Positions 33,855 through 43,453 of a stretch of DNA of 64,000 bases are shown one piece after another. Positions within the stretch are counted from its first letter, which is position 1. Every line of letters starts with the position of its first letter. A model generated the notes under the pieces. That model ran no database searches and was not told the DNA's origin. It saw only the letters and a list, made by a program, of their open reading frames with translations. Origin of the DNA: JANLUX01 sp031366005 (lineage in GTDB: Bacteria; Bacteroidota; Bacteroidia; AKYH767-A; OLB10); NCBI GenBank assembly GCA_031366005.1, contig JANLZB010000026.1:1-64000 (forward strand), read 5' to 3'. A program made the position numbers and the translations under genes.

Positions 33855-34418
33855 CTAAAATCCGATGTTAAAACCGATTCTGATAACAGGATTCTGGTAA
33901 ATGGAATAACGGCTTTCCAATAAATTCCACAGCACAAGTATAACTGCATTGCTCCGCTGGCCAATTGCCTGAACATAACCTCCGCCAACTAAAAAACTGC
34001 TAATGTTTTTACGACTAAGATCAAACGGATAAAATTCATTTTGCACTTCAGCATTCAGTACTTCAAATTCGCTGTATGCCATCACATTTTCCAGCACCTG
34101 ATACTGACTAAAAACACGTCCTCCGTAGATGTCAGTATTGTATTCATAACCCTTCACTCTTTTATCGCTGATATAAATATAAGTAGCACCAATACCTGCT
34201 GCAGCACGATCAGTAATTTTATAACCCACCTTTGGCGATACATCAACATAAGTAACCGATCCGAATTGCAATCCAAGATTACCTCCTGTAAAAATCCGCT
34301 CCCGAAAAGGTATCTTAGGTTTAACAGGTAGTATTTCGTCCTGAGCTTTTAAAATATTAAAGGAGAGAGCGAGCAGCATTATAAAGAAAACACACTTACC
34401 AGTTAATAATTTTTTCAT
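33855..34418 (-). CDS. small outer-membrane beta-barrel-like protein
   Basis: The protein has 187 residues with a signal peptide (residues 1-25, cut at KAQ). The mature part has alternating aromatic/hydrophobic and polar residues in several strands, for example GGNLGLQFGSVTYVDVSPKVGY and SSFLVGGGYVQAI, and ends in NIGF, a typical outer-membrane C-terminal signature. It resembles the OmpW/beta-barrel type of porin-like domain proteins. The function is unknown. Confidence 0.72.
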   Translation of the reverse strand: MKKLLTGKCVFFIMLLALSFNILKAQDEILPVKPKIPFRERIFTGGNLGLQFGSVTYVDVSPKVGYKITDRAAAGIGATYIYISDKRVKGYEYNTDIYGGRVFSQYQVLENVMAYSEFEVLNAEVQNEFYPFDLSRKNISSFLVGGGYVQAIGQRSNAVILVLWNLLESRYSIYQNPVIRIGFNIGF

Positions 34419-34499
34419 CCTTCAAATGTAGAAACTTTGGCAGATACATAAACAGTTTTTGTTTTTCTTTACCAATCAATAAATTGTAAAACAGATATT

Positions 34500-35198
34500 A
34501 TGAATGCCGTAATTACAGGTGCATCAAGAGGAATTGGAAAAGCGATTGCTGAAATATTTGCAGCAAATGGATATTCATTGTTTTTATGTTCAATGACAGA
34601 AGATATTTTAAAGAACACTGTTAAAGAATTAAAAGAAAAATATCCTTCTGTTTCCATCAATTCAAAAGCAACTGATCTGTCAAAGAAAAAAAATGCAATT
34701 GAATTTGCAGCATGGGTAATGAATCAAACTAAATCTATTGATGTGATTGTAAATAATGCAGGAACATTTATGCCGGGTAGTATTTCAGAAGAAGAAGATG
34801 GTGTATTAGAACACACGATGGAAACCAATTTATACAGTGCTTATCATCTTACAAGAGCATTTTTACCTGCAATGATGAATGAAAAAAAAGGACATATTTT
34901 TAATCTTGCTTCAATAGCAGGTTTGCAGGCATATCCTCATGGTGGTTCCTATAGTATCAGCAAATTTGCGCTGATTGGATTTTCAAAAAATCTTCGTTAT
35001 GAATTAATGCCTCACGGAATTAAAGTTACTGATATAATTCCCGGAGCTGTTTACACTGATTCATGGAAAGGAAGTGTAGAAGCAGATCGTATAATGCAGG
35101 CAGATGATATTGCAAAGCTGGTGTATGCTGCCACACAACTTTCCACTCAGGCAACGGTGGAAGAAATTGTGATACGTCCGCAGTTGGGAGATTTATAG
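34500..35198 (+). CDS. short-chain dehydrogenase/reductase
   Basis: This classical SDR has 232 residues, with TGASRGIGKAIAE at residues 7-19, NNAGTFMPG at about residue 85, the serine in ASIAG near residue 134, and YSISK as catalytic YxxxK at about residues 147-151. It lacks a recognisable substrate-specific C-terminus, so its reaction is unknown. It is a single gene. Confidence 0.85.
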   Translation: MNAVITGASRGIGKAIAEIFAANGYSLFLCSMTEDILKNTVKELKEKYPSVSINSKATDLSKKKNAIEFAAWVMNQTKSIDVIVNNAGTFMPGSISEEEDGVLEHTMETNLYSAYHLTRAFLPAMMNEKKGHIFNLASIAGLQAYPHGGSYSISKFALIGFSKNLRYELMPHGIKVTDIIPGAVYTDSWKGSVEADRIMQADDIAKLVYAATQLSTQATVEEIVIRPQLGDL

Positions 35199-35218
35199 TA
35201 GAATTAACTCCAATTAAA

Positions 35219-35773
35219 TTATCCTATTCTTTCAGGATTGGCGCTTAAAAAAGATTTCCAACCGTTAACGGATTTTCCGGTTGAGCTTGGTTTTCCATTT
35301 TGATAAAAATGACAGACAGCAGCAGCTAATCCATCTGTTGCATCTAAATAGCGTGAAGTATTTTCAAATTTCAGAGTAATTTGCAACATAGCAGCCACCT
35401 GTTCTTTAGAAGCGTTTCCACGACCGGTAACTGACTGTTTAATTTTTCTGGGTGAATAACCAAATACAGGTAATTGCCTGTGCAAAGCAGCTGAAATTGC
35501 AACACCTTGTGCACGGCCGAGTTTCAACATGCTTTGTACATTTTTTCCAAAAAACGGTTCTTCAATTGCGAGCTCATCAGGATGATATTGCTCAATGAGT
35601 GACACTGTTTTATCAAAAATATGCTGAAGCTTTAGAAAATGATCTTTAATTTTTTCAAGGTTTATAACACCGGCAGCTATCAATGTTATCTCACGATTAT
35701 GGGTACTGATCAAACCATAACCCATGATATTAGTTCCGGGATCAATACCTAAAATAATTCGTTCAGCAGTCAC
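35219..35773 (-). CDS. ruvC: Holliday junction endonuclease RuvC
   Basis: This 184-residue RNase H-fold resolvase cuts Holliday junctions together with RuvAB. The first catalytic aspartate is D11 in ILGIDPGTN. The glutamate in LAIEEPFFGKN and the DATDGLAAAVCHF segment near residue 140 complete the acidic centre. The start is GTG and no earlier ATG is in frame. It stands alone; ruvA and ruvB are not in the window. Confidence 0.95.
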   Translation of the reverse strand: MTAERIILGIDPGTNIMGYGLISTHNREITLIAAGVINLEKIKDHFLKLQHIFDKTVSLIEQYHPDELAIEEPFFGKNVQSMLKLGRAQGVAISAALHRQLPVFGYSPRKIKQSVTGRGNASKEQVAAMLQITLKFENTSRYLDATDGLAAAVCHFYQNGKPSSTGKSVNGWKSFLSANPERIG

Positions 35774-35850
35774 GCAGCAAATATAAGTGTTGGCTAAAGC
35801 AGTTATTATTGAAACAAAAATTAAAACTAATATTGAACTGTTAATTACTT

Positions 35851-36813
35851 ATGCAACGCTTTCTAAACGCGAAATGGTTTTTATTTTTAAAATGGATTGT
35901 TGCTATAGGTTCTATTCTGTATGTTGTATTTCATATTACTTCCAGAGCTGAAAGCATCAGCCTGGAAAATATTCGTTTAACGCTGAGTCAGAGCAATTCA
36001 AAAACAGAAATTCTTTTTCTTTTAATGGTATTAATGATTTTTAACTGGACGATTGAGTCGTTGAAATGGAAAATATTAATTGAAGAAGTAGAAAAAATTA
36101 CCTTACTTAAATCGCTAAGAGCAGTATTGACAGGTATAACATTGAGTTTATATTCACCAAACCGTTCAGGAGAATTTTTAGGAAGAGTGATGCATCTTCA
36201 TCCAAAGCAGCGCGTGCAAGGTTCACTGCTTACTTTTATCGGAAGTATTTGTCAATTCACCATTACCATTCAGGTTGGATTAACTGCACTCGTGTTTTAT
36301 TCGTTACCGGAATCATTAAACTTTATCAATAAAACATTAATCTTTTTTATTTTAATCCTTAGTTATTTTATTCTATTTAACGTGACTGCATGGATGCAAA
36401 AACTAAAACATTTTAAATTCTTAGCAAGATATGAGGACCGATTTAGAGTCCTTGAAAAATTTTCAAAACAAAAATTAGCATTGGTCTATGTGCTTTCTGC
36501 GATGCGTTATCTCGTATTTGCATTCCAGTTTTATATGCTATTAAAGATTTGTGGAATTGATATGCCTTTCAACAATATGGTCACCAACATAGCAGTTTCA
36601 TTTTTGTTAACCAGTATTATTCCGAGTGTAGCTTTGGGTGAATTGGGAATTCGCGGATCTGTTAATCTTAATCTTTTTAGTGCGAATCATGCTCATGATA
36701 CTTCCATTCTGGTTGCTTCGTTTTTATTGTGGTTAATCAATCTTGCAATACCGGCTGTGATAGGTGCGCTTTGTTCAGTTTATATCAGATGGAATAATTC
36801 GTCAGAAAAATGA
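35851..36813 (+). CDS. lysylphosphatidylglycerol synthase transmembrane-region-like protein (UPF0104)
   Basis: The protein has 320 residues and about eight hydrophobic helices and resembles the flippase-like transmembrane region of MprF/UPF0104 proteins. Visible motifs are the SLYSPNRSGEFLGR loop at about residues 103-116 and the LTSIIPSVALGELGIRGS segment at about residue 252. Such stand-alone versions are proposed to move lipids or lipid-linked sugars across the inner membrane. The next gene, a GT2, overlaps it by 4 bases, supporting a shared task in glycolipid assembly. Confidence 0.83.
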   Translation: MQRFLNAKWFLFLKWIVAIGSILYVVFHITSRAESISLENIRLTLSQSNSKTEILFLLMVLMIFNWTIESLKWKILIEEVEKITLLKSLRAVLTGITLSLYSPNRSGEFLGRVMHLHPKQRVQGSLLTFIGSICQFTITIQVGLTALVFYSLPESLNFINKTLIFFILILSYFILFNVTAWMQKLKHFKFLARYEDRFRVLEKFSKQKLALVYVLSAMRYLVFAFQFYMLLKICGIDMPFNNMVTNIAVSFLLTSIIPSVALGELGIRGSVNLNLFSANHAHDTSILVASFLLWLINLAIPAVIGALCSVYIRWNNSSEK

Positions 36814-37949
36814 TAACAGGAATTCTGCTTTTAACATCGCTTATATTATGCACCTATTGTGTTTTGATTTTTAAATGGAATACAGCATGGAATAAGATAC
36901 CTGTTTTTAATCCCGGAGAAAAATATGCAACAATTAAACTCTCAGTAATTATTGCTGTAAGAAATGAAGCTTATGTTATTGTAAATCTTTTGAACTCTTT
37001 GTTACAACAGGACTATCCCAAAGATTTGTACGAAATAATTATCAGTGATGATCATTCAAGTGATAACACAATAAATATTGCCAAAGATTTTTTTTTAAAG
37101 CATCAGGTTGATAACGGAATTGTTATCCAAGCAAAACCCGGAGAATCATCTTCAAAAAAAGAAGCAATTAAAAGAGCCATTGATATTGCTAAAGGTGAAT
37201 TAATTATTACCACCGATGCTGATTGCATCCACGCAAGTGAATGGCTGAAAAGTATTGCATCTTATTTTAATTTATACAAGCCGGCAATGATAAGCGGATC
37301 TGTTATAATGAAAGGAGATAATTCATTCATGCAGCAATTTCAAACCTTTGATTACCTGAGTTTGCAGGCAAGTGGAGCAGCATCTCTTTTTTTAAACAAA
37401 CCTTTGCTTTGCAGCGGAGCAAATCTTGCATTTACTAAAAACGCATTTTATGATGTAAACGACTTTGAGGCTAATTTAAATATTGCTTCAGGTGATGACA
37501 CTTTCCTGATGATGAAGATGCACAAAAAATTTCCGGGGAAAATACATTTTCTGAAATCAGAACAATCAATTGTTATTACAAATGTTTCACCTACAATAAA
37601 AGATTTTTTACATCAACGCACAAGATGGATTTCAAAAACAAAGCATTATGATAACAACTATATTAAAGCAATAGGAGGATTTATTTTTCTGGTGAATGTT
37701 TTTCCTTTCGTTCTATTGTTAGTTGGTATCTGTGATGCAAATCTGTTTTATTTATTGCCTGTTTATTTAATGGTGAAAATCATTGCAGATTATTTCTTCC
37801 TTTCCAATGCAGGTAAATTTTTTAATGTCAGTGTTAACAAAATACGGTTCGCTGCCTTTGGAATAGCTTATCCGTTTTATTTGCTTGCTTTATTAGCAGG
37901 GGTTTTGAGAGGATCGTATCAATGGAAACAAAGGCATCATCGCACATGA
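36810..37949 (+). CDS. family 2 glycosyltransferase
   Basis: The protein has 379 residues with a GT-A domain. It has the SVIIAVRNEAYVIVNLLNSL strand and the ISDDHSSDNT nucleotide-binding segment, TDADC as the DxD metal motif at about residues 132-136, and a conserved QRTRWISK sequence in the C-terminal region. An N-terminal hydrophobic helix and two or three C-terminal helices anchor it in the membrane. It is translationally coupled (ATGA) with the UPF0104 gene. Confidence 0.87.
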   Translation: MITGILLLTSLILCTYCVLIFKWNTAWNKIPVFNPGEKYATIKLSVIIAVRNEAYVIVNLLNSLLQQDYPKDLYEIIISDDHSSDNTINIAKDFFLKHQVDNGIVIQAKPGESSSKKEAIKRAIDIAKGELIITTDADCIHASEWLKSIASYFNLYKPAMISGSVIMKGDNSFMQQFQTFDYLSLQASGAASLFLNKPLLCSGANLAFTKNAFYDVNDFEANLNIASGDDTFLMMKMHKKFPGKIHFLKSEQSIVITNVSPTIKDFLHQRTRWISKTKHYDNNYIKAIGGFIFLVNVFPFVLLLVGICDANLFYLLPVYLMVKIIADYFFLSNAGKFFNVSVNKIRFAAFGIAYPFYLLALLAGVLRGSYQWKQRHHRT

Positions 37950-38010
37950 TAAATAAGCTGAAAACCTTACCTGTTTTATTTTAATTTCGCCTGATAAATT
38001 TTATCAAACA

Positions 38011-39600
38011 ATGAAACGTAACTCCTGGCTGACAATTTTATTTATTTGTATAACGCTGCTGGCTTTTTCGCAAAAAAAACCACAACCAATAAAACCTTAT
38101 AGCAAGGATGAAGAGGGAGATGCAAAAAAAGAAGCCGCTGCACTTTTCAAAGCAATGAACTACACTCAGGCGCAACCAGTTTTTGAACGCCTTGTATTGA
38201 CTGACCCAAAGGATGTTGATTACAATTATAAATTATCGCTTATTTATATGTTTACCAACACCGCAAAACATAAAGCAGTGCCTTTGATGGAATATGTGGT
38301 GAACGCTAACAGCAAAAACATTCCCAAGGATGCTCAGTTTGATTTGGGCCGTGCGTATTTTTATGCGGGGTTATTTGACAAAGCATTAGAGACCTATGAA
38401 AAATACCGTGTGGAAAAACATGGTACTGTTGACTCTAAACTTAAATTTGATTTGTGGGTGAAGTGGGCAACAGAAGCCAAGGAACTCACCGGTCATCCTA
38501 TAGATGCTACTTTTGAAAATATGGGTAAGGCTATTAATTCACCAAATGCTGATTACCGGCCAGTGATAAGTGCAAATGATTCTGTGGTGTACTTCAGCTC
38601 CAAGAGAAAAGGAAACAGTGGAGGTTTAGTGGATGATTTCGGAGAGATTCCATCAGACATTTATTTTTTTACACAAACTGACTCAGCACGAAGCAAAGCA
38701 AAAAATGCAGGAACAAATATTAACACACCATTTTATGAAGAGTGCATGTTTGTTAATCAGAATGCTGACCGTATGCTTATTTATCGCGAAGGACCGGAAA
38801 CAAGCGGAGACCTTATGATCGCACAGGTAAAAGGAAAACAATGGGATAAACCGGTTTCTCCCGGCAAGCAGTTTGTTACCAAATCAGCAGAAACCGGAGC
38901 ATGCATGTCGCCTGACGGACTCACACTTTATTTTGCTGGTGAATCAGAAGGAAGCAAAACAGGAAAAGATATTTATCGGTGCACACGCACTGAACAAACC
39001 CCCTGGAGTAAGCCTGAACGATTAGGGGATAATATTAATACCAAAGAAGATGAGGATTGCCCATACTTGTGGGTAGATGGAAAAACATTGTTCTTCAGCT
39101 CTAAAGGATTTAACAGTATGGGTGGCTATGATATTTTTAAAGCAGTGATGAATAATCCTGCAGAAGGGTTTGGCAAGGCAGAAAATATAGGTTTTCCGCT
39201 CAACTCTGTTTATGATGATGTCGGTATTGCAATTAATCCTGATGGCAGCACACTCTATTTAAGTGCGGTGAGAGATAGCGGACTTGGTGACTACGATATT
39301 TACAAAGTGTATTTAGCTAAGCCTATTACATCAACACGGTATGCATTGCTGCATGGAACAGGAATAACCTCTGCTGGAATAGTTGCAAAAAGCGCTTTTG
39401 TTACCATCACCAACGCCACCTCTGGAGAGACAATTATTAATGCACAAACTAACGAGGCCAGCGGAACCTTTGATGTTGCCTTACCTGCAGGAACATATAA
39501 AATTTCACTTCGTCATGCTAAAGCAGGCAAGGCAGAAGATACGGTAACTATAAATCCTGATGAGGCGGTAAAAGTGTTTAAGGTTTTTCAGTTTAAGTAA
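38011..39600 (+). CDS. TPR-PD40 exported protein, PorE-like but without an OmpA domain
   Basis: The protein has 529 residues. A signal peptide ends near FSQK. TPR-like helices occupy about residues 30-170, then PD40/WD40-type beta-propeller strands (about 180-440) with repeats such as VYFSSKRKGNSGG, LYFAGESEGS and LFFSSKGFNSMGGYDIF. A carboxypeptidase-regulatory-like C-terminal domain follows (about 445-529). The order matches type IX secretion PorE proteins, which additionally carry an OmpA peptidoglycan-binding domain. That domain is absent here, so this may be a truncated paralogue with another partner. Confidence 0.8.
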   Translation: MKRNSWLTILFICITLLAFSQKKPQPIKPYSKDEEGDAKKEAAALFKAMNYTQAQPVFERLVLTDPKDVDYNYKLSLIYMFTNTAKHKAVPLMEYVVNANSKNIPKDAQFDLGRAYFYAGLFDKALETYEKYRVEKHGTVDSKLKFDLWVKWATEAKELTGHPIDATFENMGKAINSPNADYRPVISANDSVVYFSSKRKGNSGGLVDDFGEIPSDIYFFTQTDSARSKAKNAGTNINTPFYEECMFVNQNADRMLIYREGPETSGDLMIAQVKGKQWDKPVSPGKQFVTKSAETGACMSPDGLTLYFAGESEGSKTGKDIYRCTRTEQTPWSKPERLGDNINTKEDEDCPYLWVDGKTLFFSSKGFNSMGGYDIFKAVMNNPAEGFGKAENIGFPLNSVYDDVGIAINPDGSTLYLSAVRDSGLGDYDIYKVYLAKPITSTRYALLHGTGITSAGIVAKSAFVTITNATSGETIINAQTNEASGTFDVALPAGTYKISLRHAKAGKAEDTVTINPDEAVKVFKVFQFK

Positions 39601-39644
39601 AGTTACTCTGATGTTAATTTTGACACCTGCTTAAAACAACTCAA

Positions 39645-40292
39645 TTGCGAAAATATATTGCAGAATTCATAGGTACATTCGGACTAGTATTTTTTGGAAC
39701 AGGCGCCATAATAGTTAATGAACAAACTGGTGGAGCACTTGGTCATGTTGGTATTGCCATCTCATTCGGACTTATAATTCTCTCCATGATATATGCCTTT
39801 GGAGATATATCAGGTGCGCATATTAACCCTGCTGTCACATTGGGTTTTGCTGTGGCTGACAGAATGGATAAAAAAGAAGTGATGCCTTATATAATTGCGC
39901 AGATTGCCGGAGCTTTTACTGCATCTTTTATCCTCCATTTTCTCTTTCCAGCTAATATTAACCTTGGTACTACAATGCCAGCGGGAAGTGCAATGCAATC
40001 ATTCATCATTGAAATAATTCTTACTTATTTTTTGATGATGGTAATAATAAATGTATCACAACGCTCTAAAGAAGTTGGTGTATTGGCAGGGATTGCAATA
40101 GGATCCACCATTTTGCTTGAAGCAATGTCAATGGGACCTGTCACAGGTGCTTCTATGAATCCTGCAAGAAGTTTAGCTCCGGCAATTCTATCAGGAAATT
40201 TAAACATGTTGTGGATTTATCTTATTGCACCGTGTATTGGTTCATGTGGTGCTGCTCTCACCTGGCTTGCAATGCATCCTAAATCAAAATAA
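39645..40292 (+). CDS. aquaporin/MIP family channel
   Basis: The channel has 215 residues and six transmembrane helices with two half-helix NPA signatures: GAHINPAVTLGF at about residues 65-76 and GASMNPARSLAP at about residues 168-179. The residues around the filter, and the lack of the extra loop aspartate of glycerol facilitators, suggest a water-type channel (AqpZ-like), but specificity is not certain. The start is TTG; an upstream in-frame stop (TGA at 39621) and the absence of ATG support it. Confidence 0.87.
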   Translation: MRKYIAEFIGTFGLVFFGTGAIIVNEQTGGALGHVGIAISFGLIILSMIYAFGDISGAHINPAVTLGFAVADRMDKKEVMPYIIAQIAGAFTASFILHFLFPANINLGTTMPAGSAMQSFIIEIILTYFLMMVIINVSQRSKEVGVLAGIAIGSTILLEAMSMGPVTGASMNPARSLAPAILSGNLNMLWIYLIAPCIGSCGAALTWLAMHPKSK

Positions 40293-40740
40293 AGTTTTAA
40301 GATAGCGACTAATCCCCTACTCTGATTTTTTTTTGAAAAAATGAAAGATTATATTGTTTAATCAGCGTTTCTTCTATTTGCATTTCAAAAAGTTTTTAAC
40401 AGAAGGATGCAGTTAAAATGAATTACAGAATGAAATGAATTTAAAATCAAAAAACTATTTTTATCTGGATGAATGTTGTTTGTCAATGATGACTTAGGGC
40501 TCAAAAAGGATGGCAGGTATGGCTTGTCCGGATATTTTTTACTTCTTATTGTTATTCTTTAAACTTAAAACTTAAAGGCAACACAAAGATTGAAAGTGAT
40601 TAAATGCGTGGCTTAATAATTGACAATTAACTGTTGATAAACAAAAAACAAATTCTGATATTATGCATTTGCATAAATTATTATTGAGCTGTTTTTTAGA
40701 TCCTAAAACATTTTTTTCAAATGAAATTAGGTACAGTAGG

Positions 40741-40771
40741 AAGCAGCGTTAAAGAGGGCGCTGCTTTTTTT
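40741..40771 (+). terminator. intrinsic terminator
   Basis: AAGCAGCG (40741-40748) pairs with CGCTGCTT (40759-40766), followed by T tracts. It is far downstream of the aquaporin gene (450 bases), so it may belong to a separate short transcript. Confidence 0.75.
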
Positions 40772-40965
40772 GTTTTTTCATTTTTATGTTTCCTTTGACC
40801 ATTTAATAGCAAGTTTAATTAACCATTAATGACCTATTAAAAACTAAATTTTGTATGTTATTCATTTACAATATAAAAAAAGTTGTTATCTGTAGTTATT
40901 ACAATGACAAACACAATGCGCGTAATTGATTTTTAGATGTAATTTTGACTCAGGTTAGGTTGGTT

Positions 40966-41000
40966 AGGGCGAACATACATTTTTCAGGTTCGCCCTTTTT
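40966..41000. terminator. intrinsic terminator near the unknown secreted-protein gene
   Basis: AGGGCGAAC (40966-40974) pairs with GTTCGCCCT (40988-40996), followed by TTTT. On the minus strand it lies about 38 bases downstream of the gene ending at 41035 and may terminate it. On the plus strand it would end an RNA from the preceding interval. Confidence 0.72.
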
Positions 41001-41034
41001 ATTTTACAACTTCCAAACTTCCCATTTACAGGTT

Positions 41035-43359
41035 TTAAAATTTTGAAACTTCGAGCCTGATAGCATCAATTTCAATACTTGTATTTCCCGGTAAAAGCTG
41101 TAACTCATAGTGTACATCATTATCACTTAAGTCTGAAAAAGTTGTTCTTCCAGGTGTTACCTCATACCATGCCCATGATTTTGAATTCACATTATTAAGT
41201 TGATTCGTAATTTCTTTGCCTTTCCCGCCTTTCAAAGTAAAAGTAATATTACCTGTAGCTGATGATCTAACTCTGATAAATAGAGAATAATCATTCTTAG
41301 CACCATCATTTCGCGGCTGTACAATATAAACCAAAGGAGAAGCAGGTATTTTGTTAAAATGAATATAAGAAGTCACATTGGATAAATCCACACGTGTTCC
41401 GGAAACAACCACTCCTTCTGATTTAATCTTCCAGTCATCACTGGATCTTGCATTATCAAACACTTCTGCTTCAAACTCAATATTCCTTGTCCAATAATCC
41501 GGATGCTCATACTGATGCCATTTGTCCAACTGATAAAAAACTACATTATTCTTCTCAGTATAATCATAAATATAAGTGCTACCCTGCCTGCGGATAGGCA
41601 TAGTGAGTTGTTGTTTATTCAATGTAAAAGTTGCATTGGCGGACAATGGAGAATCATTTATACTATTTGAATTTTTCATAATAGATCCTACAATTGCATA
41701 CCGGTTAACCGGAACATGTTTAACCTCATCTTCATCCTGACGCACCACAATTAAATGATTTTCATCTCCTGAATTAAACCTGAATGATGGCATAGATTTA
41801 CCTAATTTCTTTCCTTTTACAGGCATATCTCCAAACATTGATTTTCCGTATTCCAAAAAATGATAAAGCCGAGATCCAATTGCCTGCGCATAAATAGGTA
41901 TTGCTACCTGCCAGCAAAAAGCATTTCCCTGCTTAATATTGTTTTCCATAAACGGATGAAAAAATCCAGCTCCCTGCAATACAACAGCTTTCAAAAAGCC
42001 GAGGTATTGACCCGGTCTCATACTTAGTTCAGCGTTTGTATTGTATCCTGCACTCACATAAGGCGCACACCATTTATCATTGAATGCATGTCCATGACTA
42101 TCATCATAAATCTCTTTATAGCGTGCAACCGCGAACCACTGCCAACCATGGTTTGCTCCTACATTCATGTCTCCCCATAGTTGAGGTCTGTTTACATATA
42201 AATCAGGAGTAGAATATACATTGCCATTAATTAACTTTTGCGTTTCCCTGGTTTGCTGATAAAGATGTCCTGCTCCAAATCCATTAACACCATAATTGAG
42301 AAAATTGACTGAGGATGGCAGATTCAGAATTTTTGAATTAAGAATATAATCACGATAATCATTATCAATATTTTTTTTTGCTACAGATTGGTACAATTCA
42401 AAATCGCCCTTATATGGTGCTGCCTGCGCTGCTTTAAAAATTATTTTATCGTCCTCTAACCTGCATCTTCCATCAGGTTTAGGTCCATAATGCACTGCCA
42501 CTTCATTATCCTCGCTAATCATAGCGATTCTTTGCTTTGCAGCTGATGAAAGATGAAACTGTCCGCTATTTAGAAATTTATCAAAAGCTGTTTCCAATGC
42601 CATCGCATCACCTAAATAAATTTTTCTGTTGTTTTCTAATGGCGACCAGCTGTTAGGCGAACTTTTACCAGGACTGATTATATTTCCATTCTCATCACGC
42701 GGATATACCGAACCAGATGGATAGGTACATGGTGGTTCAGGATTGTCATTCTCCAGTTTTTGAGAAACAATCAAACAACGTTGAACTCCTTTAGCAGCCA
42801 GAAAATTTTGACATTGGGTATAATCACGATCTTTTGTTTTAACGGTAGTGATGTCCAATCCTCTGCGATATGTGATACAAGCCAATGGATAATCCTTTCC
42901 TGAAGTATTGATGTCATCAATAAAAGCAGCATTCACCATAGATGACTTATCATTCAGTTTAGCATATCCACCACCAATGTTTTCATTGAAATTATAATAG
43001 TAGTTCCAGTTTTCTGCCAATTCATTTTGAATAGCAATAGCATCTTTTATTTTATATTGATTATTCGGTTGCAACACATTATGATTAATAATATCCGCCA
43101 TCCACATGCTCTTAACCCAATTCATATTGCGGAGCATCTCCACACCAGGCATAAACCGTGGAGCAGGATAGGCTCTGAGCTGATCAATAGATTTTGCGCA
43201 ATTTGAGTAATTATTTGTTCCTAATAAATATCCTTTCGGAAATTCAAGAACATCAAGTGATTCATCAGGTTTAATAACAGGAATCTGAGTGAAAGAATGA
43301 TGATGAAAAAAAAATAGTATCAGGAAAACTATATTCATACAGCGTTTTCTTTGCTGCAT
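41035..43359 (-). CDS. large secreted protein of unknown function
   Basis: The protein has about 774 residues with a signal peptide (MQQRKRCMNIVFLILFFF, cut near FTQ). I recognise no catalytic motif. The N-terminal region contains several conserved-looking segments (GVEMLRNMNWVKSMWMADI, GGYAKLNDKSSMVNAAFID), the middle has VGANHGWQWFAVARYKEIYDD-like text, and the last 130 residues form a beta-sandwich that resembles a carbohydrate-binding module (TSIEIDAIRLEV at the end). It has no T9SS tail. A polysaccharide-related enzyme is possible, but this is inference. Downstream methionines leave the start uncertain by a few residues. Confidence 0.62.
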   Translation of the reverse strand: MQQRKRCMNIVFLILFFFHHHSFTQIPVIKPDESLDVLEFPKGYLLGTNNYSNCAKSIDQLRAYPAPRFMPGVEMLRNMNWVKSMWMADIINHNVLQPNNQYKIKDAIAIQNELAENWNYYYNFNENIGGGYAKLNDKSSMVNAAFIDDINTSGKDYPLACITYRRGLDITTVKTKDRDYTQCQNFLAAKGVQRCLIVSQKLENDNPEPPCTYPSGSVYPRDENGNIISPGKSSPNSWSPLENNRKIYLGDAMALETAFDKFLNSGQFHLSSAAKQRIAMISEDNEVAVHYGPKPDGRCRLEDDKIIFKAAQAAPYKGDFELYQSVAKKNIDNDYRDYILNSKILNLPSSVNFLNYGVNGFGAGHLYQQTRETQKLINGNVYSTPDLYVNRPQLWGDMNVGANHGWQWFAVARYKEIYDDSHGHAFNDKWCAPYVSAGYNTNAELSMRPGQYLGFLKAVVLQGAGFFHPFMENNIKQGNAFCWQVAIPIYAQAIGSRLYHFLEYGKSMFGDMPVKGKKLGKSMPSFRFNSGDENHLIVVRQDEDEVKHVPVNRYAIVGSIMKNSNSINDSPLSANATFTLNKQQLTMPIRRQGSTYIYDYTEKNNVVFYQLDKWHQYEHPDYWTRNIEFEAEVFDNARSSDDWKIKSEGVVVSGTRVDLSNVTSYIHFNKIPASPLVYIVQPRNDGAKNDYSLFIRVRSSATGNITFTLKGGKGKEITNQLNNVNSKSWAWYEVTPGRTTFSDLSDNDVHYELQLLPGNTSIEIDAIRLEVSKF

Positions 43360-43453
43360 ACAACTTAAATAAAAAGGCATAAGCAATTATTTATTCTAAC
43401 ATTTATTATATCACACATTAAAGTTCGGAGAATTAATTGATTTATAAATGTTG

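Larger units (their letters stand above)
40293..41034. other. 740-bp intergenic region with two hairpin terminators
   Basis: No open reading frame of coding character, tRNA signature or known RNA motif was recognised. Two strong hairpins followed by T tracts lie at 40741-40771 and 40966-41000. A candidate -7 box TAATTTTG (40940-40947) lies just before the second one. The stretch may encode small RNAs, but nothing confirms this. Confidence 0.5.

Noticed and set aside
35219..35773. Genomic boundary for an island near ruvC
   Set aside because: No tRNA, integrase or direct repeats flank the region; gene content is ordinary.
40293..41034. tRNA or known riboswitch in the long intergenic region
   Set aside because: No acceptor stem with T-loop or known aptamer pattern was found on either strand.
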